NCBI GenBank assembly: GCA_030803735.1 | Contig: JAURUC010000001.1 | Location: 62,001 to 126,000 of the forward strand | Direction: 5' to 3' | DNA: 64,000 nt | Origin: Actinopolyspora lacussalsi | GTDB taxonomy: Bacteria; Actinomycetota; Actinomycetes; Mycobacteriales; Pseudonocardiaceae | Shown: in pieces, positions 25,504-34,436 of the stretch | Layout of the letters: every line of letters begins with the position of its first letter | Numbering within the stretch: the stretch's first letter is position 1 | Program-made: the position numbers and the translations under genes | The notes under the pieces: generated by a model | Told to the model about the DNA's origin: nothing | The model's database searches: none | What the model saw: only the letters and a program-made list of their open reading frames with translations

Positions 25504-25863
25504 TCAGGAAGGGGTTTCGGGGCCTCTAGTGCCGGTCCCGCCGGAGCCTTCCCGTTGCCAGGCTCGGCCGTCCCGCACTCGTAACAACCTGTTGACCAGG
25601 GCAGGGGAGGCGGCCAGTGCCTCGGGGTCGTCCAGCAGCCGATTCAGCCGTTGGTAGTAGCGGATGGCGGAGAGCCCGAACCGCTCCTGGATGAGCCGTT
25701 CCTTGGTTCCCGAGTGCCGCCACCACTCGTTCTCGAAGGCGAGAATCGCCCGGTCGGTGTCGTTCAACCTGACTCTCCCTGGAGACGAGACGCGGGCGAG
25801 CTCCACGGGCCCGGTGAGTTCCACGGGCGGAGTGAAGCGTGGGGATTTTCTCCGGCGGCTCAC
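25504..25863 (-). CDS. DUF3263 family protein
   Basis: 119-residue actinobacterial protein. The conserved block is LNDTDRAILAFENEWWRHSGTKERLIQERFGLSAIRYYQRLNRLLDDPEALAASPALVNRLLRVRD (about residues 33-100). It is helical with a helix-turn-helix-like middle (IQERFGLSAIRYYQRLN), so DNA binding is plausible. The ends are basic and Gly/Thr-rich. It lies upstream of fasR on the same strand, about 80 bases away. Function unknown. Confidence 0.92.
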   Translation of the reverse strand: MSRRRKSPRFTPPVELTGPVELARVSSPGRVRLNDTDRAILAFENEWWRHSGTKERLIQERFGLSAIRYYQRLNRLLDDPEALAASPALVNRLLRVRDGRAWQREGSGGTGTRGPETPS

Positions 25864-26031
25864 GTGCCGTCGCCACGACGGATCACCGGGTGGGCGCGGT
25901 GCACCGGTCCGCCGTCAGTCTACGCGTGGGGGCACGTGGCCTCGACAGCGCGAATGATTCGCCGTGTTCCACCGCACAGTCCGATCGCGGAAGTGACCCG
26001 GGAGTGCTGTTGTTGATCGCGAAGAGCAAAA

Positions 26032-26165
26032 CGTGCGCTCCGGGGCTCGGTGAAAGTCCGAACCGGCGGTGAGAGTCCGCGAACCGTGTTCCACTCCTGG
26101 TGGACCGGCCGATCCGGTGAAACTCCGGAACCGACGGTGAAAGTCCGGATGGGAGGAAGCGCACG
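26032..26165 (+). ncRNA. FMN riboswitch (RFN element)
   Basis: The conserved FMN aptamer blocks appear in order: GGTGAAAGTCCGAACCGG, GGTGAGAGTCCGCGA, a variable stem, GGTGAAACTCCGGAACCGA, then GGTGAAAGTCCGGATGGGAG. The closing P1 helix is perfect: CGTGCGCT at 26032-26039 with AGCGCACG at 26158-26165. About 85 bases separate it from the GTG of the transporter gene, so high FMN should switch off riboflavin uptake. Confidence 0.95.
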
Positions 26166-26249
26166 CCGACCGCGTTCGGCCGCTGGTACCGCGCGGCTCG
26201 GTGTCGCTGCCCTTCGCGTCCCCGAAGGACGTCTCGGAAGGAGTGGGCA

Positions 26250-26933
26250 GTGCGGGCGATCGCCGAGTGGTTGCTCAGCAACGGTGTCGTCGTTCTCGGG
26301 CAGTCGATTTCCTGGGCGGAGCTGGTCGGTCAGATATGTGCGTTGGCGGTGGTCTTTCTCGCGCAGCGACGCACCCTGGCCACGTGGCCGGTGCAGATCC
26401 TGGCCACCCTGCTGCTGTTCGCGGTCTACGCCGCCGCGGAGCTGGGGGGTATGGCCTTCCGGCAGGTCGTGATCATGTTGATCTCGGTGTACGGCTGGGT
26501 TGCCTGGTACCGCCACCGCGACGCGGTGCACGGCGTGATCGTGCGCCGTGGCACGACCGGTGAGCGGTGGAGCCTCCTGGCGGCGCTGCTGCTGGGCTCC
26601 GCCGTGTTCGGCGCGTTGCTGCGGGTGCTGGACGCCTCCTGGGCGCCCTGGCCGGATGCCTGGATCTTCGTCGGCACCGTGGTGGCCTTCTGGGCCCAGG
26701 GGCGGGGACTGCTGGAGTTCTGGCTGATCTGGCTGGCCGTGGACGCGGTCAGCGTGCCGTTGCAGCTGGCGTCGGGTCTCTGGTTCAGCGCGGCGATCTA
26801 CCTGGTGTTCGCGGCGCTGGTGCTGCACGGCTGGTTCAGCTGGCGGCGCACCGCCCGGCGACACCGCGACCGATCGGAAACCGAGCACGGAACCCTGCCC
26901 GCGGGTCGAGTCGGCCGCCGCGAGATCGGGTGA
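26250..26933 (+). CDS. pnuX: Riboflavin transporter, PnuC family (PnuX/RibM)
   Basis: 227 residues, GTG start with AAGGAG upstream. About seven hydrophobic helices between residues 20 and 200. PnuC-like tryptophan/tyrosine-rich helices 'MLISVYGWVAWYRHR' and 'WAPWPDAWIFVGTVVAFWAQGRGLLEFWLIWLAVDAVSVPLQL' form the substrate channel. Family members carry nicotinamide riboside or riboflavin; the FMN riboswitch directly upstream decides for riboflavin. Uptake is by facilitated diffusion with trapping by phosphorylation (family knowledge). It is a single gene ending at a very strong hairpin shared with aceE. Confidence 0.93.
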   Translation: MRAIAEWLLSNGVVVLGQSISWAELVGQICALAVVFLAQRRTLATWPVQILATLLLFAVYAAAELGGMAFRQVVIMLISVYGWVAWYRHRDAVHGVIVRRGTTGERWSLLAALLLGSAVFGALLRVLDASWAPWPDAWIFVGTVVAFWAQGRGLLEFWLIWLAVDAVSVPLQLASGLWFSAAIYLVFAALVLHGWFSWRRTARRHRDRSETEHGTLPAGRVGRREIG

Positions 26934-26949
26934 ATCGTCGTGCTCCGGT

Positions 26950-26996
26950 GGGTGCCACGGGCGGCGGTCGGATCCGTACCGCCGCCCGTGGCACCC
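26950..26996. terminator. 19-bp perfect hairpin between convergent pnuX and aceE
   Basis: The stem runs 26950-26968 against 26978-26996 without a mismatch; the 9-base loop (CGGATCCGT) is itself partly self-complementary. It lies exactly between two converging stop codons (26933 and 27002) and can end transcription both ways. There is no T-run. Confidence 0.8.
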
Positions 26997-27001
26997 GCGG
27001 C

Positions 27002-29779
27002 TCAAGCGTCGCCGGACTCCGAGGTCTGCGGACCGGCCGCCCGCACGTCGTCGATCCGGTAGCGGGCGGCCGCCTCACTCACCCTCGACTGCTCGATCTC
27101 GCCGCGGCGTGCCAGTGCCGCGAGCGTGGTCACCACGGTGGACTCTGCATCGACCAGGAAGACCCGTCGCGCGGCTGGACGAGTGTCGGAGAAGCCGAAG
27201 CCGTCCGCGCCGAGCGTGGTCATCTCCCCCGGCACCCACGGGCGGATCAGATCCGGCACCGCACGCATCCAGTCGCTGACCGCCACCACCGGGCCCACCG
27301 CGGGGCGCAGCGCGCGGGTGACGTACGGCTCGCGCCGCTCGGCGTCCGGATGAAGCAGGTTGTCCCGGTCCACCGCCTCCGCCTCACGACGGAGTTCCGT
27401 CCAGGACGTCGCTGACCACACGTCGGCCGCCACCTCCCACTCGGTGGCGAGCATCTCCTGTGCGCGCAGCACCTCCGGCATGGCCACCCCGGAGGTCAGC
27501 AGCTGGGCCCTCGGACCTTGCTCGTTCTCGGCCCGCTTGTAGCGGTACAGGCCGCGCAGCAGGCCGTCGACGTCGATCCCCTCCGGTTCGGCGGGCTGCT
27601 GGTACGGCTCGTTGTAGACGGTGAGGTAGTAGAAGACGTTCTCCGGCTGTTCCCCGTACATCCGGCGCAGTCCGTCGCGGACGATGTGGGCGAGCTCGAA
27701 TGCCCAGGCGGGGTCGTAGGAGACCACCCCCGGATTGGTGGCCGCCAGCAGCTGCGAGTGGCCGTCAGCGTGCTGCAGCCCCTCGCCGACCAGGGTGGTA
27801 CGTCCCGCGGTGGCTCCGAGCAGGAAACCCCGCGCCATCTGGTCGCCCGCCGCCCAGAGGCCGTCGCCGGTGCGCTGGAACCCGAACATCGAGTAGAAGA
27901 TGTAGACCGGGATCATCGGTTCGCCGTGGGTGGCGTAGCTCGTTCCGGCCGCGGTGAACGATGCGACCGAGCCCGCCTCGTTGATCCCCTCGTGCAGGAT
28001 CTGGCCCTGGTCGCTCTCCCGGTAGGCCAGCATCAGCTGGTAATCCACAGGGGTGTAGGTCTGACCCGCCGGGTTGTAGATCTTCTGGGAGGGGAACATC
28101 GAGTCCATCCCGAAGGTGCGCGCCTCGTCCGGAATGATCGGCACCAGCCGCGGCCCGATCTCGGGATCCTTGGCGAGGTCCTTGAGCAACCGCACGAACG
28201 CCATCGTGGTCGCCACTTCCTGCTTGCCCGAGCCCTGGCGCACCACGTCGTAGACCTTGTCGCCGGGCAGCACCAGCGGTTTTGCCGGTGTGCGGCGTTC
28301 CGGCAGGTAGCCGCCCAGCTTGCTCCGGCGCTGCCGCAGGTACTGGATCTCCGGGGCGTCGTCCCCGGGGTGGTAGTAGGGCGGCAGGTAGGGATCCTGT
28401 TCGAGCTGGGCGTCCGAGATCGGGATGCGCAGGCTGTCCCGGAACAGCTTCAGGTCGTCCAACGCCAACTTCTTCATCTGGTGCGTGGCGTTGCGTCCCT
28501 CGAAGTGGGCTCCGAGTCCGTATCCCTTGATTGTCTTGGCCAGGATGACCGTGGGCTGACCGTGGTGCTCCATCGCCGCCTTGTAGGCCGCGTAGAGCTT
28601 GCGGTAGTCGTGCCCACCCCGGCGCAGGCCCCAGATCTGGTCGTCCGTGAAGTTCTTGACCATCTCCTTGGTGCGCGGGTCCCGCCCGAAGAAGTGCTCG
28701 CGCACGAACGCGCCGTCGTTGGCCTTGTAGGTCTGGTAGTCCCCGTCCGGGGTGGTGTTCATCAGGTTGATCAGCGCGCCGTCCCGATCGGCGTGCAGCA
28801 GGGAGTCCCACTCGCGTCCCCAGACCACCTTGATCACGTTCCAGCCGGCGCCGCGGAAGAACGCCTCCAGCTCCTGAATGATCTTGCCGTTGCCCCGAAC
28901 CGGGCCGTCCAGCTGCTGCAGGTTGCAGTTGACCACGAACGTCAGGTTGTCCAGCCCCTCGTTCGCCGCCACCTGCAGCATGCCGCGTGACTCCGGCTCG
29001 TTCATCTCGCCGTCGCCCAGGAACGCCCAGACGTGCTGGTCGCTGGTGTCCTTGATGCCGCGGTCGCGCAGATACCGGTCGAACCTCGCCTGAAAGATCG
29101 CGTTCATGGGCGAGAGGCCCATCGACACCGTGGGGAACTCCCAGAACCCCGGCATCAGGCGCGGATGGGGGTAGGAGGGCAGCCCGCCTCCCGGGCCGGC
29201 GTGGGAGTACTCCTGGCGGAACCCGTCGAGCTGGTCGGCGGACAGGCGTCCCTCCAGGAAGGCCCGCGCGTAGATGCCGGGGGAGGCGTGCCCCTGGATG
29301 TAGAGGTGGTCACCGCCGCCGGGAGCGTCCTTGCCCCGGAAGAACCAGTTGAATCCGACCTCGTAGAGGCTCGCGGAGGAGGCGAAGGAGGAGATGTGCC
29401 CGCCCACGCCGACGCCGGGGCGCTGGGCCCGATGCACCATCATGGCGGCGTTCCAGCGCATCCAGGCCCGGTAGCGGCGTTCGGTCTCCTCGTCACCGGG
29501 GAACCAGGGTTCCAGCTCGGTCGGGATCGTGTTGACGTAGTCGGTACCGGTCAGCGAGGGCACGCCCACCCCGGTCTCGCCCGCGCGCTGGAGCAGCCGC
29601 AGCATCAGGTACCGGGCACGCTCCTTACCCGCGACGGACAGCACCGAGTTGAACGACTCCAGCCATTCCTCGGTCTCCTCCGGAGCGATGTCCGGGATGT
29701 GCGAAGCCAGACCGTTTCGAATCACCCGCACACGTTGTGGGGAGTTCGCGCCACCGGTCTCGTTGTTGTGCGGGGTCAA
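27002..29779 (-). CDS. aceE: Pyruvate dehydrogenase E1 component, homodimeric type
   Basis: Thiamine diphosphate enzyme that decarboxylates pyruvate and passes acetyl to lipoyl-E2, supplying acetyl-CoA beside the fatty acid genes. I choose TTG at 29777-29779, with CCAGGAGA 6-7 bases upstream; it gives 925 residues, near the family norm. The longer frame adds 35 unconserved residues. Marks: '[23 protein letters not shown]' at the start, '[24 protein letters not shown]', the ThDP motif '[17 protein letters not shown]...[23 protein letters not shown]', and '[18 protein letters not shown]'. No E2/E3 genes are nearby. Confidence 0.96.
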   Translation of the reverse strand: MTPHNNETGGANSPQRVRVIRNGLASHIPDIAPEETEEWLESFNSVLSVAGKERARYLMLRLLQRAGETGVGVPSLTGTDYVNTIPTELEPWFPGDEETERRYRAWMRWNAAMMVHRAQRPGVGVGGHISSFASSASLYEVGFNWFFRGKDAPGGGDHLYIQGHASPGIYARAFLEGRLSADQLDGFRQEYSHAGPGGGLPSYPHPRLMPGFWEFPTVSMGLSPMNAIFQARFDRYLRDRGIKDTSDQHVWAFLGDGEMNEPESRGMLQVAANEGLDNLTFVVNCNLQQLDGPVRGNGKIIQELEAFFRGAGWNVIKVVWGREWDSLLHADRDGALINLMNTTPDGDYQTYKANDGAFVREHFFGRDPRTKEMVKNFTDDQIWGLRRGGHDYRKLYAAYKAAMEHHGQPTVILAKTIKGYGLGAHFEGRNATHQMKKLALDDLKLFRDSLRIPISDAQLEQDPYLPPYYHPGDDAPEIQYLRQRRSKLGGYLPERRTPAKPLVLPGDKVYDVVRQGSGKQEVATTMAFVRLLKDLAKDPEIGPRLVPIIPDEARTFGMDSMFPSQKIYNPAGQTYTPVDYQLMLAYRESDQGQILHEGINEAGSVASFTAAGTSYATHGEPMIPVYIFYSMFGFQRTGDGLWAAGDQMARGFLLGATAGRTTLVGEGLQHADGHSQLLAATNPGVVSYDPAWAFELAHIVRDGLRRMYGEQPENVFYYLTVYNEPYQQPAEPEGIDVDGLLRGLYRYKRAENEQGPRAQLLTSGVAMPEVLRAQEMLATEWEVAADVWSATSWTELRREAEAVDRDNLLHPDAERREPYVTRALRPAVGPVVAVSDWMRAVPDLIRPWVPGEMTTLGADGFGFSDTRPAARRVFLVDAESTVVTTLAALARRGEIEQSRVSEAAARYRIDDVRAAGPQTSESGDA

Positions 29780-30198
29780 GGGGTCTCCTGGGGAAGTCGT
29801 GCGCGTGCTCGCCGGAGGCTCGCGATCCGGCAGCCTCATCGTCTCCCATCGTGCTGCACGGATGCGAACCGACACAGTTACCACTCGGTACGAACACGGC
29901 CCGGGTTGTGTGGTGGCCGTAGTACCGTCAGTCTCGTGGCGTGGCTCGTAACGGACAACGCGAACACCGCTTCGATTTCGCGGGCGCGCGCTCGCGCGGG
30001 AAGCCGGTGTCGTCCCCGAAAGCGGGGGCGGATGCTGTTCGCTGTTCGGTCACTGTCAGTGTTGATACGTCGTATCGTGCGATCTGCGGTTGCGTTGATG
30101 CCCGTCGACGGTGTTCGCTTACGGCAAGATCGTGCAAACTTGTCTCGTGCGTCGGGTGAACCACCCGCGCACATGAGAATTGGAGGAGTGAGAAAGCC
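29780..30198. other. Divergent promoter region between aceE and the DUF3052 gene
   Basis: About 420 bases. I see no supported gene; the frames crossing it run in several directions and none has a good start. A GGAGGAG ribosome site at about 30182 serves the DUF3052 gene. Confidence 0.45.
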
Positions 30199-30636
30199 GT
30201 GGTCGCCGCGGAAGACGCCGGTAAGAACGAAACCGACGTCGCCGAGAAGCTCGATATCGAGCCAGACATGGTGGTGCAGGAGATCGGCTGGGACGAGGAT
30301 GTCGATGACACCGTCCGAGAAGCGATCGAGCAGCGTTGCGGAGGCGAACTGCTCGACGAGGATGCCGACGAAGTGGTCGATGTCGTCTTGCTGTGGTGGC
30401 GTGACGAAGACGGCGATCTCACGGACACACTTCTCGACATCATGGCGCCGCTGGCCGAGGAAGGCGTCATATGGGTGATGACGCCCAAGACCGGCCTCGA
30501 TGGGCACGTCGAACCCAGCGACATCGCCGAAGCAGCCGCCACTTCCAACCTCGCACAGACCTCCAACCTGAGTCTCGGCGACAAGTGGACGGGAACCAGG
30601 CTGGCCTATCGCAAGCCCGCCAAGACCAAGCGGTGA
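30199..30636 (+). CDS. DUF3052 family protein
   Basis: 145-residue acidic protein: DVAEKLDIEPDMVVQEIGWDEDVDDTVREAIEQRCGGELLDEDADEVVDVVLLWWRDEDGDLTDTLLDIMAPLAEEGVIWVMTPK. This is the strongly conserved DUF3052 core, ending in 'NLSLGDKWTGTRL'. Soluble, no catalytic motif known. It is divergent from aceE and 100 bases before ahpE, the same neighbourhood as Rv2239c in M. tuberculosis (from memory). GTG start; the ribosome site is slightly far (about 12 bases). Confidence 0.93.
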   Translation: MVAAEDAGKNETDVAEKLDIEPDMVVQEIGWDEDVDDTVREAIEQRCGGELLDEDADEVVDVVLLWWRDEDGDLTDTLLDIMAPLAEEGVIWVMTPKTGLDGHVEPSDIAEAAATSNLAQTSNLSLGDKWTGTRLAYRKPAKTKR

Positions 30637-30739
30637 CGACTCCTACGCGCCGGTAACCGGATGGCTGCCGGTGCGCTCGTCGTCCCGATCGGTGTAGGTT
30701 CGGCGCCGGAACGCTGTCGTCGAACAGAAGGGTGGGCGC

Positions 30740-31204
30740 ATGACGCTCGAGGTCGGTGCCACAGCGCCGGACTTCACGTTGCCGGATTACAACAAGGAGA
30801 AGGTGTCGCTGTCGGATTTCCGCGGCGACAAGAACGTGTTGCTGGTCTTCTACCCGTTCGCCTTCAGCGGTGTCTGCCAGGGCGAGCTCTGCCAGGTCCG
30901 CGACGACCTCGGTGACTTCCAGAACGACCGTGTCCAGGTGCTCGGAGTCTCGGTCGACTCCTCGTTCGCACTGAAGGCGTGGGCGGAGCAGGAGGGCTAC
31001 ACCTTCCCGCTGCTGTCCGACTTCTGGCCGCACGGTGAAGTCGCCAAGGCTTACGGAGTCTTCAACGAGCAGGCGGGCATGGCCAATCGGGGAACCTTCC
31101 TCATCGACACCGAGGGCAAGGTTCGATTCGCCGAGATGAACCAGCCCGGTGAGCCTCGTGACCAGGACGCCTGGCGAAAGGTGCTCGCGGAAGTATCCGC
31201 GTGA
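30740..31204 (+). CDS. ahpE: One-cysteine peroxiredoxin AhpE
   Basis: Reduces hydroperoxides and peroxynitrite. 154 residues. The peroxidatic Cys46 lies in FYPFAFSGVCQGELCQVRDD, in the [ST]xxC form; a further Cys51 follows, and no resolving cysteine is seen at the C-terminus. 'VQVLGVSVDSSFALKAWAEQEGYTFPLLSDFWPHGEVAKAYGVFNEQAGMANRGTFLID' is the AhpE/BCP-like body. It probably relies on mycothiol/mycoredoxin for recycling, as in mycobacteria (family knowledge). It follows the DUF3052 gene, as in M. tuberculosis. Confidence 0.95.
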   Translation: MTLEVGATAPDFTLPDYNKEKVSLSDFRGDKNVLLVFYPFAFSGVCQGELCQVRDDLGDFQNDRVQVLGVSVDSSFALKAWAEQEGYTFPLLSDFWPHGEVAKAYGVFNEQAGMANRGTFLIDTEGKVRFAEMNQPGEPRDQDAWRKVLAEVSA

Positions 31205-31212
31205 CACCTCAC

Positions 31213-31245
31213 GATGGCCGACCTGTAGGATACGGGTCGGCCATC
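31213..31245 (+). terminator. Hairpin between ahpE and tRNA-Val
   Basis: GATGGCCGACC (31213-31223) pairs perfectly with GGTCGGCCATC (31235-31245). It begins 8 bases after the ahpE stop and ends 5 bases before the tRNA. No T-run. Confidence 0.65.
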
Positions 31246-31250
31246 GGCGA

Positions 31251-31322
31251 GGGCGCATAGCTCAGCGGAAGAGCACCTGCCTTACAAGCAGGGGGTCGCT
31301 GGTTCGAGCCCAGCTGCGCCCA
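31251..31322 (+). tRNA. tRNA-Val (anticodon TAC)
   Basis: Acceptor GGGCGCA/TGCGCCC. D-arm TAGCTCAGCGGAAGAGCA. Anticodon stem CCTGC/GCAGG with loop CTTACAA (TAC). T-arm CTGGTTCGAGCCCAG. The discriminator is A and CCA is not encoded. Confidence 0.96.
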
Positions 31323-31337
31323 CAGTTGTTTACCCGC

Positions 31338-31373
31338 GAAAACGGCTTCTACCGCGATCGGTAGGAGCCGTTT
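31338..31373 (+). terminator. Intrinsic terminator after tRNA-Val
   Basis: AAAACGGCTTCTACC and GGTAGGAGCCGTTTT form a stem with one wobble around a short loop, followed by T-rich sequence. It ends the tRNA transcript. Confidence 0.88.
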
Positions 31374-31811
31374 TCGTTCTCTTTTGGTCCCGGTTCCGGT
31401 CGCAGTCCGCGAGGCAGCCGTCGAATTCTCGCGCACTCCCGGCGGGAGCAGCACGAACACGACCGCGGCGAACCGCCGTCCTCCCGACGATTTCGCGAGA
31501 AATCGACGCCGCGGCAATGGGACGCCGTATTCGTTGTCGTGCGGACACGCATTTCTTTTCTGGACTCGGGGAAACGAGTGTTTCGGGGCGGCGAAATCGG
31601 TTTTTGGTCGTTCTGCGTAATTGGGTCCATTTGTGGTTTACGACATTGGCTGTTGATTTTCGTGGGAATGTGGGTAATGTGGGCGAAGCCGACCGGAAGT
31701 GGTGTTCCCTGCGGCGCTGTCGTGTCGAAATGCCTGTGCACGGGTTTGCTCCGGTTTCGGTGGTGAGAAGCGGCGGGATGCTCGATCCGCCCCGACAAGT
31801 TTGGAGCCCAC
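31374..31811. other. Intergenic stretch with an A+T-rich patch
   Basis: The part from about 31540 to 31720 is clearly richer in A+T than the rest of the window and holds no frame with a ribosome site. It also contains copy 2 of the dispersed palindrome. It probably carries the promoter of the cation exporter gene at 31812. I looked for a manganese riboswitch and did not recognise one. Confidence 0.45.
31489..31504. repeat. Dispersed intergenic palindrome, copy 2
   Basis: GATTTCGCGAGAAATC, followed by GACGCCGCGG. Identical over 16 bases to copy 1 at 18101, and with similar right-hand flank (GACACCGC there). Confidence 0.6.
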
Positions 31812-32393
31812 GTGCTCGTGAGTTTCGCACTCAGCTCCGTCGCGATTTTCGTCGCGGAGCTGGGTGACAAATCGCAACTGCTCGCCATGACGTTCGCGAC
31901 GAGATACCGTGCCTGGCAGGTCCTGGTGGGAATCACCGTGGCCACGGTGCTCGTGCACGCCCTTTCCGTGGCGTTGGGCTTCGGAATCGGTAGCGCACTG
32001 CCGAACGGGTGGGTGGAACTCTGCGCGGGCGTGGCTTTCCTGGGGTTCGCGCTCTGGACACTGCGTGGCGACGAACTCGACGATTCGGGCAACGCCGCCG
32101 CGTCCGGCCGCGGCGTCCGTGCCGCCCTGCTGGCGGTGACCGTGGCATTCATGCTCGCCGAACTGGGCGACAAGACGATGCTGGCAACCGTCACGCTGGC
32201 CACTCGCCACGACTGGCTGGGTACGTGGCTCGGCTCGACACTGGGGATGGTCGCGGCGGACGCACTGGCCATCGTTGCCGGCCTGCTGCTGGCTCGGCGC
32301 CTGTCCTCGCGCGCCGTGCGCTACGGAGCGGCTTCACTGTTCGCGGTGTTCGGGGGATGGATGATCATTTCCTCACTTCCCTCGATCGGGTAA
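31812..32393 (+). CDS. TMEM165/GDT1-family cation transporter (UPF0016)
   Basis: 193 residues, six hydrophobic helices arranged as two repeats, each with the family signature: VAELGDKSQLLAMTFATRY (about residues 14-32) and 'LAELGDKTMLATVTLATRH' (about 116-134). These Glu-x-Gly-Asp-Lys motifs bind the transported cation. Bacterial members export manganese or exchange Ca/Mn for protons (family knowledge). GTG start with GGAG upstream. Single gene behind an A+T-rich leader. Confidence 0.93.
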   Translation: MLVSFALSSVAIFVAELGDKSQLLAMTFATRYRAWQVLVGITVATVLVHALSVALGFGIGSALPNGWVELCAGVAFLGFALWTLRGDELDDSGNAAASGRGVRAALLAVTVAFMLAELGDKTMLATVTLATRHDWLGTWLGSTLGMVAADALAIVAGLLLARRLSSRAVRYGAASLFAVFGGWMIISSLPSIG

Positions 32394-32500
32394 GTTTGTC
32401 GCTCGGCGCGATACGGTGCCGGGTTCCGACACGGAGTCCGACACGGTGCGCGCCTCTCGTCGCGGCGTGATACCCGACCGTCGATCGCGGAGGCTGGCCC

Positions 32501-33562
32501 ATGGTCTGGATGCTCTACGGCGCCACCGGTTACACCGGCCGGTTGGTCGCGGAGCTCGCCGTGCGACGCGGACACCGACCGGTGCTCGCCGGACGTGATC
32601 CCCGCAAGCTCGCCGCCACCGCCGTGCCGCTCGGGCTGGAGTACCGGACGCTGAACCTGCGGGACACCCACCGGCTCGACGCGTGCCTGCGGGAGGTCGA
32701 CACCGTGGCGCACTGCGCCGGTCCGTTCTCCGCGACCTCGGGCCCGATGGTCGACGCCTGTCTGCGTACCGGGACCCACTACCTGGACATCACGGGCGAG
32801 GTGGACGTTTTCGAGGCCGCCTTCGCGCGGGACGCCGAGAGCAGGACCGCTGGTGTGACGCTGTTGCCCGGTGCCGGTTTCGACGTGGTGCCGACCGACT
32901 GCCTGGCCGCGATGGTCGCTGCCGAACTGCCCGGTGCCACCGATCTCGATCTCGCGTTCACCACCACCGGTGGGATCAGCCCGGGCACGCTGAAAAGCGC
33001 GTTGGAGGGCGTGTCGTTGGGTGGTCGGGTCCGATTGGAAGGCGCCCTGCGTGACGTGCCCGTCGGCTGGCGCAGACGTACGGTCGACTTCCCCGGGGGA
33101 CAGCGAGTCGTGACCTCGCTGCCCTGGGGGGATGTGGCTACGGCTTACCGCACCACCGGCATCGGCAACATCACGACCTTCGCGGGGCTGCCCGGCCTCG
33201 ACCGGATGAATCCGACCGCCGCGCGTGTCACCCGAGACCTGTTCGGCAAACCCCGGGTTCGGCGCGTCGCCAACACCGCGATCGACGCCTTCGTGCGGGG
33301 ACCGGGCCGCGGCAGCAGGTCGGCCAGCCGTGTGGAGGTCTATGCCGAGGCGGGCGACGCGGCGGGCAACGCGGTCAGTGCCGCGCTGATCGGGCCGGAC
33401 ACCTACGACCTCACCGCCGACGCGGTGCTGCGTATCGTCAGCGCGATCGAGGCGGGGGAGGTTCCGGTCGGTACGCGCACCCCCGCTACGGCTCTCGGCG
33501 CCGACTTCGTGCGTTCACTCGAAGGGGTGCGTGTGGTGGAACCCCGGCATTTTCCGGCATAG
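32501..33562 (+). CDS. Saccharopine-dehydrogenase-like / trans-acting enoyl reductase-type oxidoreductase
   Basis: 353 residues. The N-terminal Rossmann motif MLYGATGYTGRLVAELAVRRGHRPVLAGRD is followed by 'VDTVAHCAGPFSATSGPMVDACLRTGTHYLDITGEVDVFEAAFARD'. This is the saccharopine dehydrogenase NAD(P)-binding family pattern shared with mycobacterial trans-acting enoyl reductases. 'LLPGAGFDVVPTDCLAAMVAAELPGA' and 'FTTTGGISPGTLKSALEG' support it. A true lysine-pathway role is unlikely because the family is broad and no lysine genes are near. GGAGG ribosome site. It stands alone in its operon. Confidence 0.88.
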   Translation: MVWMLYGATGYTGRLVAELAVRRGHRPVLAGRDPRKLAATAVPLGLEYRTLNLRDTHRLDACLREVDTVAHCAGPFSATSGPMVDACLRTGTHYLDITGEVDVFEAAFARDAESRTAGVTLLPGAGFDVVPTDCLAAMVAAELPGATDLDLAFTTTGGISPGTLKSALEGVSLGGRVRLEGALRDVPVGWRRRTVDFPGGQRVVTSLPWGDVATAYRTTGIGNITTFAGLPGLDRMNPTAARVTRDLFGKPRVRRVANTAIDAFVRGPGRGSRSASRVEVYAEAGDAAGNAVSAALIGPDTYDLTADAVLRIVSAIEAGEVPVGTRTPATALGADFVRSLEGVRVVEPRHFPA

Positions 33563-33763
33563 GGGCTGCGGGAATGCTGTCGTGACTCGGATGTCCGGCG
33601 GACGCGATCGAGCCGGTTCGGGAGCCGTTAAGGGTGCCCAAGGTGCTCCGAACGGATGATGTTCGAGCGCGTCGCGCCAGTTCTGTGATCGATTTCAGTA
33701 CGCTCGGTTCGCGAGTCCGGCGGGCGCGCGGCAGCTCGCACTCCCGAACGTGGTTGGAAGTTC

Positions 33764-34147
33764 ATGACCGAGCACGCCGATTCGATCGAGTTGACACTGG
33801 TACCGGTGACCGGGACCGACCGTGCCGCGCTGGACCGGCTCACCTGTTCGTTGGAACACGAACTGCTCGGGCTGCGGATCGAATCCCTGCAACGGCGTGA
33901 CCGCGATCCCGGCCTCGGCGACATCCACGACGAGCGGGTGGGCACCCGCGAGTTCGTGGTGCGCGGTCTGCTGTCCGGCTCCGGCGTCCGGAAGATCGTC
34001 GCGTTGGTGCAGTCCTGGTTGCGACGCAACAACCAGGAGAGCGTGATCCTGCGGCTGGGCGCGGACAGCGTGGAGATAACCGGTTCCCCCACACGTAAGG
34101 CGCACCAGCTGCTCAAGGACTTCTATCGCCGCTACGACGAGGAGTGA
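33764..34147 (+). CDS. EACC1-like effector-associated constant component, orphan
   Basis: 127 residues: SIELTLVPVTGTDRAALDRLTCSLEHELLGLRIESLQRR, then 'GTREFVVRGLLSGSGVRKIVALVQSWLRRNNQESVILRLGADSVEITGSPTRKAHQLLKDFYRRYDEE'. The strand-helix-strand end with 'SVILRLGADSVEITG' is what I remember of EACC1, the constant component of actinobacterial NTPase/protease conflict systems. In those systems it lies beside a caspase-like, trypsin-like or other effector gene. Here the neighbours are a reductase and a glucosidase, with no effector within 1 kb on either side. It may be a relic or may act with an effector elsewhere. Family assignment is from memory of the profile. Confidence 0.65.
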   Translation: MTEHADSIELTLVPVTGTDRAALDRLTCSLEHELLGLRIESLQRRDRDPGLGDIHDERVGTREFVVRGLLSGSGVRKIVALVQSWLRRNNQESVILRLGADSVEITGSPTRKAHQLLKDFYRRYDEE

Positions 34148-34436
34148 GCACCAGCGCCGTTCACTTCGCTCCGTCCGCTCAAGGCCGCCGCACCTGAGCG
34201 GCAGCGCGGGGGGCGTGGTTGCCACGGGAGCAACCGCGTGCCGGCGGATCTCGACGCCGCGCGGTACGGCGACGGCAGGAGTCGTGACACGGTTGGGAAC
34301 GTGAACGGTCGGGAACCGACGGGCCGCTCGCGGGCTCGTCCCGGTTGTCGGTTCCCGCGCTACCTATACCGTGGGCTCCGTTGATCACGCCTTCCCGGCC
34401 GAGAGCGATTCCGGAATCGCTGAGGAGGAGTCCGTC

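Noticed and set aside
29878..30507. Minus-strand frame upstream of aceE
   Set aside because: It covers the DUF3052 gene in antisense and has no conserved feature; the DUF3052 core is unmistakable.
31560..31811. Possible manganese (yybP-ykoY) riboswitch before the GDT1-family gene
   Set aside because: The gene family makes this attractive, but I could not find the conserved paired loops; the A+T-rich patch alone is not evidence.
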